Positions 1 to 7,673 of a stretch of 11,575 bases of DNA are shown here, piece after piece (positions within the stretch are counted from its first letter, which is position 1; each line of letters begins with the position of its first letter). The DNA lies in the NCBI GenBank assembly GCA_007280315.1, contig QYQC01000087.1, positions 1 to 11,575 on the forward strand. The letters run 5' to 3'. A program made the position numbers and the translations under genes. The notes below the pieces were generated by a model. It saw only the letters and a program-made list of their open reading frames with translations, searched no databases and had not been told where the DNA came from. Source of the stretch: Betaproteobacteria bacterium. GTDB taxonomy: Bacteria > Pseudomonadota > Gammaproteobacteria > Burkholderiales > SG8-39.

Positions 1-57
1 GCCGAGGCGCTGGGGCATCGCGAGTTCGTGCTCACGCGTTTGTACGAAAGCGCGTGA
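1..57 (+). CDS. 3' end of an unidentified gene
   Basis: An open frame enters from the left edge and stops at TGA 55-57. The 18 visible residues end in REFVLTRLYESA, which I do not recognise as any family. The stop overlaps the GTG start of the next gene as GTGA, so the two are probably in one operon and translationally coupled. Because a flavoprotein subunit is otherwise missing next to the iron-sulfur and anchor genes downstream, this gene is one candidate for it, but nothing in these residues supports that identification. Confidence 0.6.
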   Translation, partial: AEALGHREFVLTRLYESA

Positions 58-1061
58 CCGTCCGGCCAACAGTAGTTCTGGTTGGCGGGATCTATCACGC
101 CGACGGAGAGAAACTGTTGCGCGCGGCAGCCGACGTGGTGACGCTCGCCAACCCGAAGCCGACGGAGATTGCGGCAGCGCTCGCTTCCGCGCACGGCGCC
201 ATCGTGCGTTATCCGCATCGCATCGATGCGACCGCGCTCGCCGGCGCCGGAAGTCTCGCCATCGTGGCTTCCTCCGGGCGCGGCACCGATTCCATTGACG
301 TCGCCGCCTGCACCGAGCGCGGCGTAGTGGTGGTGAACAATCCGGGCCTGGGCACGATCCCGGTGTCCGAGCACGCCGTGGCAATGATGCTCTCGCTGTC
401 GCGCCGCCTGGAATTGAGCGATCGCGCTGTACGTGCCGGCGGCGCCTGGGGCAAACGCACCGAATTCAATGTGTGCGACGTGAACGGCAGGACGCTGGGA
501 GTCGTCGGCCTGGGATTGATAGGCAGCGAAATGACGCGCAAATGCGTCGCCGCATTCGGCATGAAGGTCCTGACCTACGATCCCTACGTGGCGCCGGAGA
601 AAGCCGAAGCGCTGGGGGCCACCATGCTGAGCAGCCTGGATGAATTGCTTGCGCGCTCGGACGTCGTCTCGGTGCACGCGGAACTCAACGAGTCATCGCG
701 CGGCATGATCGGCGAAGCCCAGTTGCGGCGCATGCAGCCGCATGCATTTCTGATCAATACGGCGCGCGGAAAAGTAGTGCAACAACAGGCGCTCGAGCGC
801 GCGCTCGCCGAGGGCTGGATCGCAGGTGCAGCGCTCGACGTGTTCGAGGAAGAACCTCTGGCCGAGCCCAGTCCGCTGTGGAAACTGGACAATATGATCC
901 TTACGCCGCATGTCGCAGGGCTGTCGGGCGACGCCCTGCGCGAGCTGGCGCTTTCGGCTGTGACCCAGGTGCTGCAAGTCATCGCCGGCGAGCGGCCGCG
1001 CAGTCTGGTCAACCCGGCGGCGTGGAACGCGGCGATGGCACGGCTGGTCCGCACGGCATGA
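54..1061 (+). CDS. D-isomer-specific 2-hydroxyacid dehydrogenase (SerA-like)
   Basis: A 335-residue cytoplasmic NAD(P)-dependent oxidoreductase of the D-2-hydroxyacid dehydrogenase family, which interconverts 2-hydroxyacids and 2-oxoacids. The Rossmann nucleotide motif GLGLIG lies at residues 152-157, followed by an acidic TYDPY segment at 174-178 that favours NAD over NADP. The catalytic triad is intact: Arg238 in NTARGK, Glu267 in DVFEEEP and His286 in LTPHVAG. There is no C-terminal ACT domain, so it is not a long-form phosphoglycerate dehydrogenase, and the substrate cannot be read from sequence. The GTG start is chosen because it forms a GTGA overlap with the preceding stop. Its position before respiratory and C4-acid genes suggests a hydroxyacid linked to that pathway rather than serine synthesis; this is inference. 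Confidence 0.9.
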   Translation: MTVRPTVVLVGGIYHADGEKLLRAAADVVTLANPKPTEIAAALASAHGAIVRYPHRIDATALAGAGSLAIVASSGRGTDSIDVAACTERGVVVVNNPGLGTIPVSEHAVAMMLSLSRRLELSDRAVRAGGAWGKRTEFNVCDVNGRTLGVVGLGLIGSEMTRKCVAAFGMKVLTYDPYVAPEKAEALGATMLSSLDELLARSDVVSVHAELNESSRGMIGEAQLRRMQPHAFLINTARGKVVQQQALERALAEGWIAGAALDVFEEEPLAEPSPLWKLDNMILTPHVAGLSGDALRELALSAVTQVLQVIAGERPRSLVNPAAWNAAMARLVRTA

Positions 1062-1117
1062 AGGCCGCGCCCTAGCGCAGCGGATATGATCCTGGCCGAC
1101 ATGGGCGGAATAACCCG

Positions 1118-1831
1118 ATGAACATGCTGCAAGTCTCGGTCTGGCGCGGCGCTGCGGCAGGCGAATACCGCACCTACGAGGTGCCGCGCTACGAAAGCCA
1201 GAGCGTTCTCGATGTGGTCACCTACATCCAGCGCAGCATCGATCCCACCCTGTCCTATCGTTTTGCCTGCCGCGTCGGCATGTGCGGCGCCTGCGCCATG
1301 ACAGTCAATGGCGTCGCGCGCTGGACCTGCCGCACGCATGTCGCGAAAGTGGCAGAGGGCAATGCGATACAGATCGCGCCGCTCGCCAATCTGCCGCTGG
1401 TGAAGGATCTGGTCGCCGACATGCGCGAATTCTTCGACAAATGGGCGCGCGCGCGCGGCCAGTTCGTCCCCAGCGCCACGCGCAAGGACGCTTTTGCGCG
1501 GGTCGCCGCTGATTCGCGCGCACGCGCTGCTGTCGAAGCGGGGATCGAATGCATCGGCTGCGGCGTATGCTATGCCTCCTGCGACGTCGTGTCATGGAAC
1601 GCGGATTATCTCGGTCCGGCGGCGTTGAACCGTGCCTGGACCCTGGTCAACGACGAGCGCGACGGCGCGCGTGCGGAACGGCTGCGCGCCGTCGCGGGCG
1701 ACGCCGGCTGCCATGCCTGCCACACCCATCTCGCCTGCAGCGAGCGTTGCCCGAAGAAGATCGAGCCCACTCGTTCCATCGCCGGGCTCAAGCGCGCGGT
1801 GGCGATGGCCGCGCTGAGGGGCGAATTGTGA
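1118..1831 (+). CDS. sdhB: Succinate dehydrogenase/fumarate reductase iron-sulfur subunit
   Basis: A 237-residue electron-transfer subunit of a complex II-type enzyme that passes electrons between the flavoprotein and membrane quinone. All three cluster motifs are present. Cys51, 56, 59 and 71 form the plant-ferredoxin-like [2Fe-2S] site. Cys145, 148, 151 and 211 fit the [4Fe-4S] site. Cys155, 201 and 207 fit the [3Fe-4S] site. The GPAAL segment after the second motif and CPKKIEPTRSI near the end are family hallmarks. The length matches SdhB/FrdB. The stop overlaps the next start as GTGA, so it is coupled to the anchor genes. Direction (succinate oxidation or fumarate reduction) cannot be told from the sequence. 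No flavoprotein gene is visible in the window. Confidence 0.93.
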   Translation: MNMLQVSVWRGAAAGEYRTYEVPRYESQSVLDVVTYIQRSIDPTLSYRFACRVGMCGACAMTVNGVARWTCRTHVAKVAEGNAIQIAPLANLPLVKDLVADMREFFDKWARARGQFVPSATRKDAFARVAADSRARAAVEAGIECIGCGVCYASCDVVSWNADYLGPAALNRAWTLVNDERDGARAERLRAVAGDAGCHACHTHLACSERCPKKIEPTRSIAGLKRAVAMAALRGEL

Positions 1832-2220
1832 GCGGCGCCGCGCAAGAGCGGGTGGTCGCGTCCGCGCCGGGCGCAAGCGCGATAGCCGAAACCTGGCTGT
1901 GGATCGCGCAGCGCGCCAGCGCCGCGCTGCTCGCACTGTGCGTGCTGGTGCACCTCGTCACGATTATTTACGCGGTGCGCCACGGCCTCTCAGGGGAAGC
2001 TATCCTCGCGCGCACCCGGGGAAACGCTGCCGCGCTTGCGTTCTATGCAGCCTACGTGCTCGCCATCGCCGTGCACGCGCCCATCGGCCTGCGCACGCTG
2101 TGCCAGGAATGGCTGGGTTGGCGCAGCGCATCGCTCAACTGGTTGGTCGCAGCGATTGCAGTCGCGCTGTTTGCCTTCGGCCTGCGCGCGGGCTGGGCCG
2201 TGTTTGTGGCGCCGGCATGA
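1828..2220 (+). CDS. Complex II membrane anchor subunit (SdhC/FrdC-like)
   Basis: A 130-residue integral membrane protein with three predicted helices at about residues 24-50, 67-90 and 103-125. The second helix ends in HAPIGLRTL (His83), resembling the H-x3-G-x-R haem b motif of succinate dehydrogenase anchors. The first helix carries QRASAALL and His42, which resembles the quinone-side helix of the family. The GTG start at 1828 is chosen because it gives the GTGA overlap with the iron-sulfur subunit and removes about 90 upstream out-of-frame residues. Its own stop overlaps the following start as ATGA. Together with the next gene it should hold haem b and the quinone site in the inner membrane. 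Assignment as C rather than D subunit rests on order only. Confidence 0.82.
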   Translation: MSGAAQERVVASAPGASAIAETWLWIAQRASAALLALCVLVHLVTIIYAVRHGLSGEAILARTRGNAAALAFYAAYVLAIAVHAPIGLRTLCQEWLGWRSASLNWLVAAIAVALFAFGLRAGWAVFVAPA

Positions 2221-2561
2221 AGAACGATTTGCGCGCCCGAAATCACCCGTCGTGGTGGGCGTTTCTGGTGCACCGCCTGTCCGGTCTGGCGCTGTCGCTG
2301 TTCCTGCCGTTCCACTTCTGGGCATTGGGACAGGCATTTCAGGGTGAAGCCCGCCTGGACACGCTGCTGCGCTGGACCGAGCAGCCGCTGGTGAAATTTG
2401 CCGAAGTCCTGTTGATAGTATTGCTTGCGGCGCATCTCAGCGGCGGTTTGCGCCTGCTCGCGCTGGAGTTCCTGCCCTGGCGCGGCTGGCAGAAGAGCCT
2501 GCTTGCGTGGGCAGCAGGCCTGGCGCTCGCCGCCGGGCTCGCCTTTGCGCTGGCGCTCTAG
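2217..2561 (+). CDS. Complex II membrane anchor subunit (SdhD/FrdD-like)
   Basis: A 114-residue membrane protein with helices at about residues 15-40, 58-82 and 93-113. HRLSG at 19-23 is the quinone-site signature of succinate dehydrogenase cytochrome b subunits, and His33 follows in the same helix. The second helix contains HLSGGLRLL (His73), again the H-x3-G-L-R type haem ligand motif. The ATG at 2217 is chosen for its ATGA overlap with the previous stop. It pairs with the preceding gene as the second anchor of the complex. The HRxSG motif is more typical of SdhC in other systems, so the C/D labels could be swapped. The general role is well supported. Confidence 0.85.
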   Translation: MKNDLRARNHPSWWAFLVHRLSGLALSLFLPFHFWALGQAFQGEARLDTLLRWTEQPLVKFAEVLLIVLLAAHLSGGLRLLALEFLPWRGWQKSLLAWAAGLALAAGLAFALAL

Positions 2562-2653
2562 ACAATGGCGGTTGGCGGCGGGTCGGGCTAGAATGAACGC
2601 GACGGTTTTCAGCAAAACATAATATTCAAAAATTCGCATCGGAGGAGTAACAC
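2562..2653 (+). promoter_or_regulatory. AT-rich leader with strong ribosome-binding site
   Basis: This 92-base gap is the largest break inside the plus-strand gene block up to rlmJ. Bases 2601-2640 are clearly AT-richer than the flanks and include CATAAT at 2618 and TAGAAT at 2589 as possible -10 boxes. Neither has a convincing -35 partner at 16-18 bases. GGAGGAG at 2641-2647 lies six bases before the ATG and is a near-ideal Shine-Dalgarno sequence, the strongest in the block. An independent promoter for the receptor-fumarase genes is plausible but unproven. Confidence 0.35.
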
Positions 2654-3616
2654 ATGAAACAATTTAAAGCATTCACGGCATTCCTGTTGGTTCTTGCTTG
2701 CAGCGGTGCCTGGGCCCAGGGCTATCCCAGCAAACCGGTCAGGATCATTGTTCCGTTTTCACCGGGCGGGGCGACCGACATCGTGACCCGCCTGGTGGCG
2801 CAGAAACTGACCGATGTCTGGGGGCAGTCGGTGATCGTCGAGAATCGCGCCGGTGCCGGGGGCAACATCGGCGCCGAAGCGGCGGCCAATTCCACGCCGG
2901 ACGGCTACACGCTGTTCATGACCTCAGGTTCGATCGTCACTGCCAATCAGCACATCTACAAGAAAATGGCATTCGATCCGGCCAAGGCACTGGTTCCGAT
3001 CACCAACGTCGCCAGCGGACCGCAGATTATCGTGGTGAACCCGAGCTCCCCGGCGAAGACGTTGAAGCAATTCATCGACTCCGCCCGGGCCCAGCCTGGC
3101 GTGCTCAATTATGGTCATGCCGGTATCGGCAGCCAAACCCACCTGGCGGCGGAGAACTTCCTGTATACCGCGAACCTCAATATCACCAGCATTCCCTACA
3201 AGGGAGAAAATCCGGCTATTACGGATGTGGTGGCGAATCAAATCAATATGTCGACCGCCAATATCGCCGCTGCAATCGGCTTGGTCAGCCAGGGAAAGTT
3301 GCGAGCGCTCGCCGTCACCGGAAAACAGCGCTCGCCGCAGCTGCCTGATGTTCCTGCCGTGGCCGAAACGCTGCCGGGATTCGAGAATGTCGGCTGGTTC
3401 GGATTGATGGCCCCGGCGGGTACGCCGAAGGAGATCATCGACAAAGTCCATCGCGATACGGCCAAGCTTCTCGACAGCACGGAAATGCGCGCGCGCTTCT
3501 ATGTGCTGGGCATGGTTCCGGTCGGCAATACGCCGGCGCAGCTTGCCGACGCGATCCGCGACGAGACTGCGCGCTGGGCCAAGATCGTGCGCGAGCGCAA
3601 AATCGTGGTCAATTGA
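2654..3616 (+). CDS. Bug/TctC-family tripartite tricarboxylate transporter receptor
   Basis: A 320-residue periplasmic solute-binding protein of the Bug (TctC) family, which captures carboxylates for tripartite tricarboxylate transporters or acts as an orphan sensor. A Sec signal peptide covers residues 1-21, with a hydrophobic core and an AWA cleavage site before QG. Family signatures follow: YPSKPVRIIVPFSPGG at 24-39, VENRAGAGGNIGAE at 62-75, and GIGSQTHLAAE at about 157-167. No TctA or TctB membrane subunit is in the window, as is common for this expanded family in Burkholderiales. It is preceded by a strong ribosome-binding site and lies nine bases before the fumarase alpha gene, suggesting that its ligand is a C4 di- or hydroxy-dicarboxylate. 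The ligand itself is inferred from context. Confidence 0.93.
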   Translation: MKQFKAFTAFLLVLACSGAWAQGYPSKPVRIIVPFSPGGATDIVTRLVAQKLTDVWGQSVIVENRAGAGGNIGAEAAANSTPDGYTLFMTSGSIVTANQHIYKKMAFDPAKALVPITNVASGPQIIVVNPSSPAKTLKQFIDSARAQPGVLNYGHAGIGSQTHLAAENFLYTANLNITSIPYKGENPAITDVVANQINMSTANIAAAIGLVSQGKLRALAVTGKQRSPQLPDVPAVAETLPGFENVGWFGLMAPAGTPKEIIDKVHRDTAKLLDSTEMRARFYVLGMVPVGNTPAQLADAIRDETARWAKIVRERKIVVN

Positions 3617-3625
3617 GACTGGCAT

Positions 3626-4501
3626 ATGGATGTCGATCTCAAGCGGGTGGAGGAAGCGGCGAAGGAGCTGTACATCCGCGCACTGAAGATTCTTCCGCCC
3701 GACATCAAGTCCGGCATTGCGGCGCTGGCGCGCAGCGAAACCGACGCTACCGCCAGGACCATACTCGGCACCATGATCAGGAATATCGGCGTAGCGGAGG
3801 AGCGCGACAACCTGCTGTGCCAGGACACCGGCATCCCGATATACAACGTCACTATCGGTCGCGGCGTGAACTTGGACGGTTATGCGCTGAAGCAGGCGAT
3901 ACGCACGGGCTGCGAGCGCGCGACGCGCGAGTACCCGCTGCGCTCCTCGGTGGTACACCCGGTGACGCGCGCGAACGAGCACAGCTCCTGCGGCCGCGGC
4001 ATACCGGTAATCAACATCGATTTCAGCGACATTGAAGGGTCACTCGCGATCGAGATGATTCCCAAAGGCTCGGGATCTGAAAATAGTTCCTGGCTGAAGA
4101 TGGCCATTCCGGCGGAAGGCGTAGATGCGATCAAGACCTTCGTCGTCGATTGCGTGCTCGAGTCGGGCGGAAAGAGTTGCCCGCCGACGATTGTAGGCGT
4201 CGGCGTCGGCGGCACCGCCGACCTGTGCGTGCACCTGGCAAAGCTGGCGGCAACGCGGCCGCTCGGCTCGCACTGCGACGATCCCGAGGGCGCGGCACTG
4301 GAACAGGCGCTGTCCGCCGCGGTGAACCAGCTCGGTGTCGGCCCGCAGGGCCTGGGCGGGGACGCGACCGCGTTCGCCGTTCACGTCGAGACCGCCGCCA
4401 CCCATATCACCATGAATCCGGTGGCGGTGAACATGCAATGCCATTCCGCGCGGCGCGCGCGCGCCACGTTCACCGCCGGCGGCATTGAATACGGGTTTTG
4501 A
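3626..4501 (+). CDS. Class I fumarase / L(+)-tartrate dehydratase, alpha subunit
   Basis: A 291-residue catalytic Fe-S subunit of a two-subunit hydro-lyase, which removes water from malate to give fumarate or from L-tartrate to give oxaloacetate. The fumarase N-domain motifs are seen in order: LCQDTGIP at 64-71, KGSGSENSS at 147-155, GGKSCPPTIVGVGVGGT at 181-197, and VNMQCHSARR at 268-277. Cys65, Cys185 and Cys272 are the expected ligands of the labile [4Fe-4S] cluster, by analogy with the three cysteines of E. coli FumA. The length is close to TtdA (about 300 residues) and half that of fused FumA. It is followed after 39 bases by the beta subunit. The sequence does not separate fumarase from tartrate dehydratase, so no symbol is given. 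Confidence 0.9.
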   Translation: MDVDLKRVEEAAKELYIRALKILPPDIKSGIAALARSETDATARTILGTMIRNIGVAEERDNLLCQDTGIPIYNVTIGRGVNLDGYALKQAIRTGCERATREYPLRSSVVHPVTRANEHSSCGRGIPVINIDFSDIEGSLAIEMIPKGSGSENSSWLKMAIPAEGVDAIKTFVVDCVLESGGKSCPPTIVGVGVGGTADLCVHLAKLAATRPLGSHCDDPEGAALEQALSAAVNQLGVGPQGLGGDATAFAVHVETAATHITMNPVAVNMQCHSARRARATFTAGGIEYGF

Positions 4502-4540
4502 GCAAGGACTTGTAAAAGCCATGACGGGACGGGGGCTGCG

Positions 4541-5149
4541 ATGACGCATCACGAATTCACCACGCCGGTGGACGAAGCCGCAATCCGCGCGCTGCGTGTC
4601 AATGACACGGTGACGCTCAACGGCACGCTGTACGGCATACGCGACGCAACGCAGATCCACCTGTTCGACCGCGGACGCAAAACCCGCTTCGATCTCGCCG
4701 GGCACGCGGTGATACATACTGCGCCCAACGTAAAAAGGGTGGAGCCCTCGCCGGCGCATCCGGCGGGTTACGCGCCGGTGTGCGTCGGCACCACCACCAG
4801 CGCGCGCATGGAGCGCTTCACCCGGCCGCTGATGAGCCAGTACGGCGTACGCATGATCATCGGCAAGGGCGGCATGCTCGCCGATTCGCTGGCGGCATTC
4901 GCCGAACTGGGCGGCGTCTACCTCGCGATCGTCGGCGGTGCAGCGGCACTGGAAACCACCTGGATCGAGCAGATCGAAGATGTCGATCTGGACGATCTCA
5001 ACCCGGAGAGCTTGTGGCGCTTCCGCGTCAAGGGATTCGGGCCACTGTTGGTCGCCATGGACAGTCACGGCACCAGCCTTTACACCGGACTGAAAGCGGC
5101 AGCAGCAGGGCGTCGTGCAGCGGCGCTCGCCAGCCTGGGCGTCAAGTAA
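4541..5149 (+). CDS. Class I fumarase / L(+)-tartrate dehydratase, beta subunit
   Basis: A 202-residue partner of the preceding alpha subunit, equivalent to the C-terminal domain of fused class I fumarases and similar in length to TtdB. Family motifs include GTTTSARME at 83-91 and IGKGGM at 107-112, which help form the substrate-binding loop at the subunit interface, and GGVYLAIVGGAAAL at 124-137. The subunit has no cluster cysteines of its own, as expected. The ATG at 4541 follows a purine/G-rich stretch and a 39-base spacer after the alpha gene, consistent with co-expression. As with the alpha subunit, malate/fumarate and tartrate are both possible substrates. Confidence 0.9.
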   Translation: MTHHEFTTPVDEAAIRALRVNDTVTLNGTLYGIRDATQIHLFDRGRKTRFDLAGHAVIHTAPNVKRVEPSPAHPAGYAPVCVGTTTSARMERFTRPLMSQYGVRMIIGKGGMLADSLAAFAELGGVYLAIVGGAAALETTWIEQIEDVDLDDLNPESLWRFRVKGFGPLLVAMDSHGTSLYTGLKAAAAGRRAAALASLGVK

Positions 5150-5203
5150 ACGCGGGTGCAGGGTGCCCGTGGTGACCAGTCTTCTGATCCTGGCGCATCC
5201 GCG

Positions 5204-6289
5204 ATGAGTATCCTCGCCACCGAAAATCTCAATGTCGCGTCGTTCGAGGCCATGCCCTCGCCGCAGGAGCTGCACCAACGACTTCCGCTGAACGAAGACG
5301 GGGCACAGTTCGTCGCCTTGGCGCGTGCGACGCTGTGCCGCGTGCTCGAGCGTAGCGATCCGCGCCTGCTGGTGATACTGGGCCCGTGTTCGATTCACGA
5401 TCCGGCAGCGGGGCTGGACTACGCGGCGCGACTGCGCGCGCTAGCCGCCGAAGTCAAGGACACCCTGTATCTGGTAATGCGTGTCTATTTCGAGAAACCC
5501 AGGACCGTCACCGGCTGGAAGGGCTTCATCAACGACCCGCACATGGACGACTCGTTTCATATAGAGGAAGGCATGGAGCGCGCGCGCCGCTTTCTGGTCG
5601 ATCTGGCGGCGCTGGGCGTGCCTGCGGCAACCGAAGCGCTGGATCCGGCGGCGCCGCAGTACCTGGGCGACCTGATCGCCTGGTACGCAATCGGCGCGCG
5701 CACCAGCGAATCGCAGACCCATCGCGAAATGGCGAGCGGCCTTTCGGCGCCGGTCGGCTTCAAGAACGCCACTGACGGCAACATCGGCGTTGCCATCAAC
5801 GCCATTCGCTCGGCGCGCGAGCCCCACAGTTTTCTCGGCATCGCACCCGACGGAACCCAGGCGATCGTGCGCACCCGCGGCAACCGCTACGGGCACATCG
5901 TGCTGCGCGGCGGCCAGAGTCCGAACTACGATACAGCGCAGGTCGCACTGACCGAACAGGAACTGACGCAGGCGGGACTGGAGCACAACCTGGTGATCGA
6001 CTGCGCGCACGCGAATTCGCGCAAGAAGCCGGAGTTGCAGCCGCTGGTGTTCAGGGACTGCGTGCACCAGATCGTCGAGGGCAACCGTTCTATCGTCGGA
6101 CTGATGCTCGAGAGCAACCTCGTCGCGGGAAACCAGCCGATCCCAGCGGACAAATCCGGCCTGACTTACGGCTGCTCGGTAACCGATCCGTGCATCGGCG
6201 GGGACACCACGGCAAAGTTGATACGCGAATCCGCCGCGACATTGGCCCCGGTTCTGCGCGCGCGCGCGGGCGGCATGGTGGAGCGCTGA
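5204..6289 (+). CDS. aroG: 3-deoxy-7-phosphoheptulonate synthase, class I (AroG type)
   Basis: Condenses phosphoenolpyruvate with erythrose 4-phosphate to DAHP, the first step of the shikimate pathway. From the ATG at 5204 the protein has 361 residues, near the roughly 350 of E. coli AroG/AroF/AroH. An in-frame GTG at 5156 would add 16 residues without family resemblance, so ATG is preferred. Motifs are LGPCSIHDP, EKPRTVTGWKGF, KNATDGNIG, IDCAHANSRK, MLESNLVAGNQ and YGCSVTDPCI. Metal ligands Cys62, His269, Glu303 and Asp328 line up with E. coli Cys61, His268, Glu302 and Asp326. Which aromatic amino acid inhibits it cannot be read with certainty. It begins 54 bases after the fumarase beta gene, and its stop overlaps the next start by one base. 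Confidence 0.93.
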   Translation: MSILATENLNVASFEAMPSPQELHQRLPLNEDGAQFVALARATLCRVLERSDPRLLVILGPCSIHDPAAGLDYAARLRALAAEVKDTLYLVMRVYFEKPRTVTGWKGFINDPHMDDSFHIEEGMERARRFLVDLAALGVPAATEALDPAAPQYLGDLIAWYAIGARTSESQTHREMASGLSAPVGFKNATDGNIGVAINAIRSAREPHSFLGIAPDGTQAIVRTRGNRYGHIVLRGGQSPNYDTAQVALTEQELTQAGLEHNLVIDCAHANSRKKPELQPLVFRDCVHQIVEGNRSIVGLMLESNLVAGNQPIPADKSGLTYGCSVTDPCIGGDTTAKLIRESAATLAPVLRARAGGMVER

Positions 6290-6651
6290 TGAGTGGTTCC
6301 GCGCCAGGCGACCTGGGCGAACTGGCGGCCCTGGTACGCGCCTTTGCCAGGGAGCGCGACTGGGATCAGTTTCACACACCGAAGAACCTCGCCATGGGCG
6401 TCGCAATCGAAGCGGCCGAGCTGATGGAGGAGTTTCACTGGCTTACGCCCGAGCAGTCGGCGCAGCTTGCACCGGAACAATTGCAGGCCGTGCGCCACGA
6501 AATGGCCGACGTGTTGGTGTACCTGGTGCTGCTCGCCGACAAGCTCGGCGTCGATCTGGTGGCGGCTGCGGTGGAGAAGATCGCCCTCAATGCGGCAAAG
6601 TATCCCGCCGACACCGTGCGCGGCAAGGCTACCAAATACGACAAGTATTGA
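6289..6651 (+). CDS. MazG-like nucleotide pyrophosphohydrolase
   Basis: A 120-residue all-alpha NTP pyrophosphohydrolase of the MazG/dCTPase superfamily, which hydrolyses (d)NTPs to monophosphate and pyrophosphate, probably for pool sanitation. The metal-binding signature is complete: E41-A-A-E44 in AIEAAELMEEFHW and E71-M-A-D74 in HEMADVLVYLVLLAD. The conserved C-terminal tail KYPADTVRGKATKYDKY follows at 104-120. The start at ATG 6289 overlaps the aroG stop as TGATG, arguing for translational coupling and against a longer upstream start. It is short and single-domain, unlike the tandem E. coli MazG, and resembles the RS21-C6/dCTPase-like branch. The exact nucleotide preference is unknown. 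Confidence 0.88.
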   Translation: MSGSAPGDLGELAALVRAFARERDWDQFHTPKNLAMGVAIEAAELMEEFHWLTPEQSAQLAPEQLQAVRHEMADVLVYLVLLADKLGVDLVAAAVEKIALNAAKYPADTVRGKATKYDKY

Positions 6652-6686
6652 TGTCGCAGCCAGGCGATCGTGGCCAGGAAACTTAA

Positions 6687-7532
6687 ATGCTAAGTTACCG
6701 CCATGGTTTTCACGCAGGTATGCATGCCGACGTGCTGAAACACGTCGTCCTTGTGTACTTGTTGCATTACCTGACGCAGAAGGACAAGCCGCTGTGGTTT
6801 ATCGACACTCACGCTGGCGCAGCGGCGTACGCGCTGGATGAGGGCTACGCGATCAAGAACGCAGAATTCGAAAGTGGCATCGGCCGTTTATGGGCGCGCG
6901 AGGATCGGCCGCAAGCAGTCGCCGAATACGTCGCACAGGTCCGCGCGCTCAATCCTGACGGTGTATTGCGCCGCTATCCCGGCTCGCCGCAACTGGCGTC
7001 GCAGTTGCTGCGCACGCAGGACAGGCTGCGCATGTTCGAGTTGCACAGCACCGAGAGCCGGCTGCTGCAGCAATATTTCCGCGACGATGCTCCCCGCGTA
7101 ATCGTGCAGGCCGGCGACGGTTTTGCCGGGTTGCAGGCGCAGTTGCCACCGCCATCGCGACGCGCCCTGGTGCTGATCGATCCGTCTTACGAAGATAAGG
7201 GCGATTACCGCAATGTCCTGACGGCGTTACGCGATGCGCAAAAGCGTTTCCGCGCCGGGGTCTATGCGGTCTGGTATCCGCAGGTGCAGCGCCGCGAGTC
7301 GCGCCAGTTTCCCGAGCAGCTGAAAGCCCTACAGGACAAGGATTGGCTGCACGTTACCCTTACAGTGAAGAAGCCTGAGTTCAAAGGCTTCGGCCTGCAT
7401 GGCAGCGGCATGTTCATTCTGAACCCGCCCTGGCTGCTGCCCAAAGCGCTGGACCTCGCCATGCCGTATCTGGCGAAGGTTCTGGCGCAGGATGCTGCGG
7501 CGGCGTTTAGCCTCGAGTGCGAACTGGTTTAA
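6687..7532 (+). CDS. rlmJ: 23S rRNA (adenine(2030)-N6)-methyltransferase RlmJ
   Basis: A 281-residue SAM-dependent methyltransferase that makes m6A2030 in 23S rRNA. It starts with the family signature MLSYRHGFHAGMHADVLKH, the RlmJ N-terminus that lines the active site. The SAM motif WFIDTHAG is at 37-44, FELHSTE at 117-123 and QAGDGF at 141-146. The catalytic motif reads DPSYE at 165-169 instead of the E. coli DPPYE. The length equals the E. coli enzyme (about 280). An AGGAAA ribosome-binding site lies just before the ATG. It follows the mazG-like gene after 35 bases and is the last gene of the plus-strand block. No convincing terminator is seen downstream. Confidence 0.93.
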   Translation: MLSYRHGFHAGMHADVLKHVVLVYLLHYLTQKDKPLWFIDTHAGAAAYALDEGYAIKNAEFESGIGRLWAREDRPQAVAEYVAQVRALNPDGVLRRYPGSPQLASQLLRTQDRLRMFELHSTESRLLQQYFRDDAPRVIVQAGDGFAGLQAQLPPPSRRALVLIDPSYEDKGDYRNVLTALRDAQKRFRAGVYAVWYPQVQRRESRQFPEQLKALQDKDWLHVTLTVKKPEFKGFGLHGSGMFILNPPWLLPKALDLAMPYLAKVLAQDAAAAFSLECELV

Positions 7533-7673
7533 GAACTCTCGCCTGCTTTACGCTGTCCGGGGCAAGCGGGCAGGGGGCGCCTGATTGAGTTATTTCTACG
7601 GCGTGTGTGTCACGTCCGGCGCCCCGTCGAACCATGACGCGGGCGAGCTTGGGCACATCGTTGTCCCTCACCT

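Noticed and set aside
1085..1090. TATGAT as a -10 box for the iron-sulfur subunit gene
   Set aside because: No acceptable -35 hexamer lies 16-18 bases upstream, and the 56-base gap is compatible with operon read-through.
1549..1827. Upstream extension of the first anchor subunit to 1549
   Set aside because: The extra residues overlap the iron-sulfur subunit, where its second and third cluster motifs are encoded, and are Arg-rich shadow sequence; the GTG at 1828 fits better.
2924..3982. A 352-codon minus-strand frame
   Set aside because: It is antisense to the Bug receptor and fumarase alpha genes and is Arg/His-rich without motifs, typical of a shadow frame.
4040..5398. A 452-codon open frame on the minus strand
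   Set aside because: It runs antisense across fumarase alpha, beta and aroG, whose motifs are clear. High G+C opens such frames, and its product shows only low-complexity Arg/His/Ala-rich sequence.
5441..6406. A 321-codon minus-strand frame
   Set aside because: It is antisense to aroG, which has all metal ligands and family motifs, and it has no recognisable domain.
7541..7571. Possible rlmJ terminator hairpin (GCCTGCTT with AAGCGGGC)
   Set aside because: The stem is eight pairs with one G-T pair, the loop is 15 bases and no T-run follows, so a terminator is not supported.
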